Below, in pieces: positions 5,742 through 10,301 of a stretch of 10,301 nt of DNA (positions are counted from its first letter, which is position 1; each line of letters starts with the position of its first letter). Made by a program: the position numbers and the translations under genes. The DNA is from Clostridiaceae bacterium UBA6085 (lineage in GTDB: Bacteria; Bacillota; Clostridia; Clostridiales; Clostridiaceae). A model generated the notes under the pieces. The model saw only the letters and a program-made list of their open reading frames with translations. It searched no databases and was not told where the DNA came from. The stretch is from positions 17,768 through 28,068 of the forward strand of contig DIXH01000015.1 of assembly GCA_002428605.1 (NCBI GenBank), in the 5' to 3' direction.

Positions 5742-7643
5742 TTACTGGGTAAGTTTGTAAATGTTAAGTGCTAGCTGGAGTTCAAATTTCTCATTTGGGG
5801 ACTGAAGATCATAGCCGAAATCTTTAATCTGGTTAAGTCTGTACTTCAGGCCGCTTAACGACAAATTGATATCGGCTGATGTTTTTCGCATGCTGTCAGT
5901 ATTCAAATAGTGATCCAGAGTCATTATTAGATCAGAATTATATTCCCTGTCGAAGTCAATAATTGGTTTAAGCTTCTTGCTCATGAATTCAATTATGCTT
6001 TCCTCATCTTGAGTATTCATGAGTAAAGATATTGCACCCATATCCTCATAGAACAATATACGTTCTTGCTTGCTGAATGCATTGATAAATCTGATTGATT
6101 TGTTAGCCTGCTGGTAGGATTTCATATATCCTTCGACATTTCGTGCAATGTCCCCAATCCCAGCAGTCATTGAGGCATTTCTCTTTGAAAGCTTGCTCTT
6201 AAGGTTCCTTAGTCCTTCAAAAATGAAATCCTTTGTCATTCTATTGGAAGGAATAAGGTAAACAAATCTTGAATCCAACTCTGTTCCTGCCAGGCTTGAA
6301 TTGTATTTTGAAAGCACGCTGTCAGAAAGGATCAAGGCCTCACGTAACGAATTAGTCTTATCATTTGATGGACTGCCTTCATCTTCAATCTCAAGAACCA
6401 TCACATAATTCGGTTCCAGAATATCCTGTCCAAGCTTTTTACCTCTTTCCATAATGGAATCCACAGTTGCATATGTCTGATTCAATAATGTTTCGACGAA
6501 ACTTGTCCTATGCCTGTTTTCCAGATCTGACAGCTGTCTTTGTTTCATCATTTCAATCGCATAAATATCTATAGTCCTCTGCACGAGAACCAACGACTCT
6601 TTGTCAAGCTTCAAAGTGTCCTCTTCGAGGACTGTTATGTATCCGTATGTGGTCTTGCCTGAAATAATTGGAAAAAGAGCATACCAAAAAGAATTGTTGT
6701 CAATCGTTACCTCTTTCTTTAATGGGAGGTCATCAGTCACCAGATTCCTGTCATATGAACCAGCAGAATTGTCGAGATGGTTTCCATATAATTCTTTATG
6801 GAACACTTTTGCAATTTTATCTAACCTGTCTTCTTTTATACTCTGGTCAAATGCGAGAAGATCAATATTGCTATCCCATAACAAAACACTATGGCCAATG
6901 ATTCTCGAAATATTGTTTGTGATCTCCTTCAATCCTTTACCGCAAAGAACCAGCTTGGACAGTTCCTGGTGAGTTTTTAAAACCCTTTCAAGCTGGATAT
7001 TCTGATCTTCAATTTTCTTGTAGGCATTGTTGAGTTCCTCGCTAATGGTCTTGTCTTCATAATAGGAGAGTTCACTCGTGATACTGTCTCCCCAATCATC
7101 AAGTGTCCTTCCTTCAAATTCACAATGGGTATCGCCATTACCTTTGCATTTGGTCTCAACGTAGTATACCTTCTCTCCCCAGAAAGCTGATCCATATCCA
7201 CTGGCATAACCAATCAAAAGCCAGCATACTGGCTTGTCACTTAATCCAAAGTGTCTCAGATGCTGGTCAGCCTCAAAGGAATTGAAGAACTTACCCTTTT
7301 TAAGGAATGTATTTGTTTCTTTGTCAGCTATCACTATATCATTTTGAACCCTGGCAAATCCTTCCATTGAAAACAAAACTGACCCGGCTTTGAACAGCTC
7401 TTCCTCATTGTCAAGATCATGGTTCCTCATAAGATTAATGCCATCATTGTATCCCAGCTGCCATCCATACCTGACCAGAAAGGCTTTAGCTCTGTCATGT
7501 CCAAGGTTATGAATCAGGTCTTTCCTTAAGGTGCCAAGCGCATCCACATTAAGTATCAATGACCTCTGACCTTTTAGATATACTTCCCCTTCTTCCTTCC
7601 TGAACTCAATTAAATCCATGAAACTCATGTCTTTGGCCTTCAA
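5742..7643 (-). CDS. Hybrid regulator: XylR_N/V4R aromatic sensor fused to PucR-type output
   Basis: A 633-residue cytoplasmic protein. Residues 1-115 resemble the XylR_N 'activator of aromatic catabolism' domain. Residues 118-185 are a V4R domain (SFEADQHLRHFGLSDKPVCW, GYASGYGSAF, then C-x7-C). Cys140, Glu163, Cys166 and Cys174 have the same spacing as the zinc ligands I recall for MopR (C155, E178, C181, C189). A coiled coil (about 190-230) leads to a GAF-like region (235-345) and a PucR/CdaR-type C-terminus whose last 60 residues are the helix-turn-helix (TLDHYLNTDS through SLSGLKYRLNQI). The AAA+ domain that XylR, DmpR and MopR use with sigma-54 is absent. The start is a TTG at 7643-7641, supported by AGGGGGTG 7 nt upstream; the next in-frame ATG would lose only five residues. 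It is divergent from the AOR gene and probably activates it in response to an aromatic or related ligand. Confidence 0.88.
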   Translation of the reverse strand: MKAKDMSFMDLIEFRKEEGEVYLKGQRSLILNVDALGTLRKDLIHNLGHDRAKAFLVRYGWQLGYNDGINLMRNHDLDNEEELFKAGSVLFSMEGFARVQNDIVIADKETNTFLKKGKFFNSFEADQHLRHFGLSDKPVCWLLIGYASGYGSAFWGEKVYYVETKCKGNGDTHCEFEGRTLDDWGDSITSELSYYEDKTISEELNNAYKKIEDQNIQLERVLKTHQELSKLVLCGKGLKEITNNISRIIGHSVLLWDSNIDLLAFDQSIKEDRLDKIAKVFHKELYGNHLDNSAGSYDRNLVTDDLPLKKEVTIDNNSFWYALFPIISGKTTYGYITVLEEDTLKLDKESLVLVQRTIDIYAIEMMKQRQLSDLENRHRTSFVETLLNQTYATVDSIMERGKKLGQDILEPNYVMVLEIEDEGSPSNDKTNSLREALILSDSVLSKYNSSLAGTELDSRFVYLIPSNRMTKDFIFEGLRNLKSKLSKRNASMTAGIGDIARNVEGYMKSYQQANKSIRFINAFSKQERILFYEDMGAISLLMNTQDEESIIEFMSKKLKPIIDFDREYNSDLIMTLDHYLNTDSMRKTSADINLSLSGLKYRLNQIKDFGYDLQSPNEKFELQLALNIYKLTQ

Positions 7644-7650
7644 GCTATCC

Positions 7651-7658
7651 CACCCCCT
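7651..7658 (-). promoter_or_regulatory. Ribosome binding site deciding the TTG start of the hybrid regulator
   Basis: AGGGGGTG on the minus strand differs from the ideal AGGAGGTG by one base and lies 7 nt before TTG. No comparably placed site serves the downstream in-frame ATG. Confidence 0.7.
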
Positions 7659-7723
7659 GAGGTATTTGTTTTAATCTTACACTGCACTAATAGATTGATA
7701 ATATCATAAGAATTTGCTCTTTT

Positions 7724-7796
7724 GTTTAACTTTAAACGATTTCTGGAGGTCTTTTTCTGTTTAATATTCGATTAAAACTGTCCATTTGGGTTTAAA
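7724..7796. promoter_or_regulatory. GTTTAA repeat cluster, candidate operators of the hybrid regulator
   Basis: GTTTAA occurs at 7724-7729, 7759-7764 and 7790-7795. The first copy is half of a dyad GTTTAA-CT-TTAAAC (7724-7737); the second is half of TTTAAT-N5-ATTAAA (7760-7776). The copies are 35 and 31 bp apart, about three helical turns, so they would face roughly the same side of the DNA. They sit immediately upstream of a TATAAT that lacks a -35, as expected for activator sites. Which protein binds is inferred from position only. Confidence 0.4.
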
Positions 7797-7803
7797 AACG
7801 GAC

Positions 7804-7809
7804 TATAAT
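7804..7809 (+). promoter_or_regulatory. Candidate -10 of the AOR operon, no matching -35
   Basis: A perfect TATAAT with no recognisable -35 at 16-18 bp spacing, which suggests an activator-dependent promoter and a leader of about 100 nt. An alternative promoter further down uses TTGATA (7847-7852) and TATGAT (7872-7877), with a long 19-bp spacer. Confidence 0.4.
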
Positions 7810-7825
7810 ACAGCCTTCACGGTTC

Positions 7826-7868
7826 ATTGTTACACTGTTTGTGTATTGATACAATTTAATTGATACAA
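7826..7868. repeat. ATTGATACAA direct repeats upstream of the AOR gene
   Basis: Two exact copies of ATTGATACAA lie at 7845-7854 and 7859-7868, 14 bp apart. A third, looser copy, ATTGTTACAC (8 of 10 bases), is at 7826-7835. An inverted TGATAC core appears at 7892-7897 (GTATCA on plus). A dyad TACAC-N5-GTGTA (7831-7845) overlaps the array. Regular spacing of exact copies in an AT-rich control region suggests a second set of protein-binding sites. Confidence 0.45.
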
Positions 7869-7906
7869 AATTATGATAATTACAATTCTTAGTATCATCA
7901 AAAACA

Positions 7907-7912
7907 GGGGGG
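7907..7912 (+). promoter_or_regulatory. Ribosome binding site of the AOR gene
   Basis: GGGGGG followed by ATAGCA places a purine-rich site 6 nt before the ATG at 7919. The eight bases GGGATAGC here also occur immediately before the TTG start of the divergent regulator. Confidence 0.6.
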
Positions 7913-7918
7913 ATAGCA

Positions 7919-9793
7919 ATGATAAAAGGCGGTTATGCGGGCAAAATTCTCAGAGTCAATCTGACAACAAAAGCTATAAAGGTAGAGGACCTACCTGAAG
8001 AGATTGCAAAGGATTATATTGGTGGGGCAGGGTTTGGAGTAAAGTATCTTTATGACGAGGTTCCTGGCAATGCTGATCCGCTTGGTGAAGAAAATAAGCT
8101 TATTTTCGCATTAGGTCCTCTTGCAGGAACTACTGTACCTTCAACAAGCAGAATGTCACTTACTACAAAATCACCAGCTACAGGTACCATAACGGTTTCT
8201 TTATCAGGTGGATTCTTTCCTGTCGAATTCAAGCATGCTGGATATGATGCACTGATCATTGAAGGGAAATCCGAGAAACCCGTATTCATTTACATCAATG
8301 ACGATACTGTGTCTATTAAAAGCGCTGACAAGATATGGGGAGCCGATACTGTCGATACACAGATCCTGATAAAGCATATGTTGAATAATCAAAATGTAAG
8401 AATCGCCTGCATCGGTCCTGCTGGAGAAAACCTCTCGCCAATGGCATCAATAATCAATGAAAGGCGAGCATTCGGGCGCAGAGGTGTTGGTGCTGTCATG
8501 GGCTCAAAGAACCTTAAAGCTATTGCTGTACAAGGGACTAACAAAAACATAGCGATTGCAGATGAATTTGGCTTTAACGAAACACGAAACAAAATGCTTA
8601 AAGCGATGAAGAATAACCCTGTTCTTTATCCATATTTTGCTAAGATAGGTACGCCACTGGTTGTAGACGGCGCATCAGAATTGGGAATTTTCCCTTCAGA
8701 AAATTTCAGCACGACTGGAGAAAAGGATTATACCGCAGGTCTTGGAGCTGAGACTGGGTCAAAGTATACTATTACCAGCGAAGCATGCTATGGGTGCCCT
8801 GTTCAATGCAGCAACATGAAGCTTGCAGGAAAAGATTCCAAGTACAAAGGTGCACTTTCGGATCCAGAGTACGAAACATATTATAGTCTTGGGTCACAAA
8901 TCGGGGTTGACAACCTTGACAGCATAATCAACTCGGATCAGATATGTGATAGGTTGGGAATGGACACTGTGTCGTCAGGTGTCACTATCGGCTTTGCCAT
9001 GGAGCTCTTTAAAAGAGGGCTTCTTACCCTCGAGGATACCGGTGGAGTTGATCTGAGCTTCGGAAATCATGAAATAATCGAGGATCTGCTCAAAGATATG
9101 GCATACAGGAAAGAGGGACTCGGGGCACTGCTGGGAGACGGGACTAAGGTACTTTCTGAAAAAATGGGACAAGAGACTAAAGCCTATGCGATGCATATCA
9201 AAGGACTCGAGATTCCTGCGTATGATCCAAGAGGAGCCATGGCACATGGGTTAAGCATGGCAACATCCTATGCAGGAGCTGACCATAATAAGGGTTATGC
9301 GTTCCAGGAGATTTTTTCGATTCCCGTCCCCAAAGCATACGACAGATTTGCGATTGAGGAAAAAGGCTGGCTCACAAAATGGAATCAGGACACAAATTGC
9401 GCAGTATCCGATTGTCCAATCATCTGTGGGTTCCTTTTTGTCATAGCAATACCGGATATCGCACTCCAGAATACAGCTGATCTGATAAGCACTTCAACTG
9501 GCTTAGAGTTTACTGCTGATGAAGTGTTGAAGGTAGGCGAGAGGGTAAATAACCTCGCTAAAGTATTCAACATAACTGCTGGTCTTACGAGAGAGGATGA
9601 TACCTACCCTGAAAGACTCTTCACAGAGCCACTTAAGGAAGGTGGATCAAAAGGCCATTATGTCAAGAAGGAAGATTTTGATAAGATGCTGGATGATTAT
9701 TACGATGCGAGAAACTGGACGAGAGAAGGTATCCCAACACCTGAAAAACTTAAGGAACTGGGTCTTGATTACGCATTGGACAAATTATCCTGA
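7919..9793 (+). CDS. aor: Aldehyde:ferredoxin oxidoreductase family tungstoenzyme
   Basis: A 624-residue cytoplasmic enzyme of normal AOR length. The N-terminal domain (MIKGGYAGKILRVNLT, IGGAGFG) holds the bis-tungstopterin fold, with the conserved FGRRGVGAVMGSKNLKAIAV at 185-204. Cys290-x2-Cys293-x3-Cys297 (CYGCPVQC) and a later Cys, best aligned as Cys503 in DCPIICGF, match the four ligands of the [4Fe-4S] cluster. DPEYETYYSLG at 315-325 is another family motif. AOR enzymes oxidise aldehydes to acids with ferredoxin, or run in reverse; the class II benzoyl-CoA reductase subunit BamB is a distant relative. A MoaD-like gene follows after 14 bp and an aromatic-sensing regulator is divergent, so an aromatic aldehyde is plausible, but the specificity is inference. 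Cys494 and Cys499 near the cluster ligand are extra. Confidence 0.93.
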   Translation: MIKGGYAGKILRVNLTTKAIKVEDLPEEIAKDYIGGAGFGVKYLYDEVPGNADPLGEENKLIFALGPLAGTTVPSTSRMSLTTKSPATGTITVSLSGGFFPVEFKHAGYDALIIEGKSEKPVFIYINDDTVSIKSADKIWGADTVDTQILIKHMLNNQNVRIACIGPAGENLSPMASIINERRAFGRRGVGAVMGSKNLKAIAVQGTNKNIAIADEFGFNETRNKMLKAMKNNPVLYPYFAKIGTPLVVDGASELGIFPSENFSTTGEKDYTAGLGAETGSKYTITSEACYGCPVQCSNMKLAGKDSKYKGALSDPEYETYYSLGSQIGVDNLDSIINSDQICDRLGMDTVSSGVTIGFAMELFKRGLLTLEDTGGVDLSFGNHEIIEDLLKDMAYRKEGLGALLGDGTKVLSEKMGQETKAYAMHIKGLEIPAYDPRGAMAHGLSMATSYAGADHNKGYAFQEIFSIPVPKAYDRFAIEEKGWLTKWNQDTNCAVSDCPIICGFLFVIAIPDIALQNTADLISTSTGLEFTADEVLKVGERVNNLAKVFNITAGLTREDDTYPERLFTEPLKEGGSKGHYVKKEDFDKMLDDYYDARNWTREGIPTPEKLKELGLDYALDKLS

Positions 9794-9807
9794 TCTGGTT
9801 TGTTGAT

Positions 9808-10104
9808 ATGATTGAAGTAAGAGTCAGGACGATCCTCACATATATACCTTTAATGAAGGGCAAAAAAGAACAATTCATCAGTCTTAAGGAAAACAGTACC
9901 GTGAAAGATCTGCTTGATTTGCTGGTACATATGTATGGGGAAGCTATTGGTGAAGTTATTTTAGATAAGACTGATTCTACCAGGGTAACTCCAGGGAATG
10001 CGATACTACTCAATGGGAGAAACGTTTTTGCACTTGAGGGTCTTAGCACAAGACTATGTCATGGCGATCTGCTGCAAATCCTGCCTCCAATAGCCGGCGG
10101 TTGA
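9808..10104 (+). CDS. MoaD/ThiS-like sulfur carrier protein
   Basis: A 98-residue ubiquitin-fold protein ending in PPIAGG, the Gly-Gly tail that MoaD-type carriers need for adenylation and thiocarboxylation. The middle has ENSTVKDLLDLL and VTPGNAILLNGRNV, which fit the MoaD beta-grasp pattern. It likely donates sulfur for the dithiolene of the tungstopterin used by the AOR enzyme; genes for such a dedicated MoaD are common beside AOR genes. It begins 14 bp after the AOR stop with no clear ribosome binding site, so its translation probably depends on ribosomes arriving from the AOR gene. No alternative upstream start is in frame. Confidence 0.88.
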   Translation: MIEVRVRTILTYIPLMKGKKEQFISLKENSTVKDLLDLLVHMYGEAIGEVILDKTDSTRVTPGNAILLNGRNVFALEGLSTRLCHGDLLQILPPIAGG

Positions 10105-10183
10105 TATTTTTGAAAGTTTCCTGCGAGGGATTCCTCTTAATCTAATTAACCTGAATATTAGTAAATAAGATTTTATAAGCTAA

Positions 10184-10219
10184 GGGAGCCCTACATATCT
10201 TTCGATACATAAGGCTCCC
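10184..10219. terminator. Hairpin between the MoaD-like gene and the convergent rhodanese gene
   Basis: GGGAGCC (10184-10190) and GGCTCCC (10213-10219) form a 7-bp GC-rich stem with a 22-nt loop, in the gap between convergent genes. It is followed by AAAATATTT on plus and TTAGCTTATAAAATC on minus. It lacks a strong T-run either way, so I call it a probable weak bidirectional terminator. Confidence 0.5.
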
Positions 10220-10233
10220 AAAATATTTGCTTC

Positions 10234-10301
10234 TTACTTTACAGTCTCATATCTCCAGTTCATTATGCCGCCCTTCATGTCCTTGACATCTGAAAAGCCT
10301 G
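10234..10301 (-). CDS. Rhodanese-like domain protein, C-terminal end (truncated by window edge)
   Basis: The minus strand reads GFSDVKDMKGGIMNWRYETVK and then TAA. The pattern G-[FY]-x-x-V-x-x-[LM]-x-GG-I-x-x-W is the usual C-terminal end of rhodanese (sulfurtransferase) domains. The active-site loop lies outside the window, so catalytic competence cannot be judged. It is convergent with the AOR-MoaD operon. Rhodaneses can supply sulfur, but there is no direct sign that this one serves the MoaD-like protein. Confidence 0.75.
   Translation of the reverse strand, partial: GFSDVKDMKGGIMNWRYETVK

Noticed and set aside
7810..7906. Molybdenum/tungsten cofactor riboswitch in the AOR leader
   Set aside because: The leader is AT-rich with direct repeats and short dyads only; I see no multi-stem GC-containing structure of the kind the Moco riboswitch has.
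7919..9793. Assigning the AOR gene as bamB (class II benzoyl-CoA reductase)
   Set aside because: The other bam genes are absent, the immediate partner is a MoaD-like carrier, and the motifs visible are general AOR-family ones.
1..10301. CRISPR array, tRNA, rRNA or insertion sequence
   Set aside because: No regularly spaced repeats of CRISPR length, no tRNA cloverleaf or rRNA-like stretches, and no transposase genes were seen on either strand.

Overview
The window reads as chromosomal DNA of a strictly anaerobic, low-to-mid GC Firmicute, most likely class Clostridia. The grounds are strong GGAGG-type ribosome binding sites, Arg codons that are mostly AGG/AGA, frequent ATA for Ile, a flavodiiron protein next to a di-iron RIC protein, a paired half-size chromate transporter, and a tungsten-type aldehyde:ferredoxin oxidoreductase with its own MoaD-like protein. 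Genus cannot be fixed from the sequence alone.

Layout. (1) 1-1125: 3' part of an ABC-F ATPase gene, closed by a clean intrinsic terminator. (2) 1261-3289: a two-gene stress operon, flavodiiron protein then RIC/YtfE-type iron-sulfur repair protein. It sits behind a promoter that carries a Fur/PerR-like box on the -35 and a perfect 12-bp palindrome at the expected transcription start. (3) 3332-3378: a 17-bp perfect hairpin between convergent operons. (4) 3413-5497: two translationally coupled half-size CHR transporter genes on the minus strand, divergent from a LysR-type regulator, with one palindrome lying across both predicted promoters. (5) 5742-7643: a minus-strand regulator that joins an aromatic-sensing XylR_N/V4R module (zinc-site residues present) to a PucR-type DNA-binding end. 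(6) 7644-7918: a repeat-rich control region. (7) 7919-10104: an AOR-family tungstoenzyme gene and a MoaD-like sulfur carrier gene. (8) 10234-10301: C-terminal end of a rhodanese-like protein on the minus strand.

How the genes may work together. The first operon looks like an O2/NO defence unit: the flavodiiron enzyme reduces O2 or NO and RIC helps restore damaged Fe-S or di-iron centres. The last unit looks like a regulated aldehyde (or carboxylate) redox module: an aromatic-responsive regulator, the tungsten enzyme, and a small protein that probably donates sulfur for the enzyme's pterin cofactor. The pairing of an aromatic sensor domain with a PucR output, next to AOR and MoaD, is the most interesting part of the window. 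Its substrate is not known, and the aromatic-substrate idea rests on the sensor domain and gene position only.
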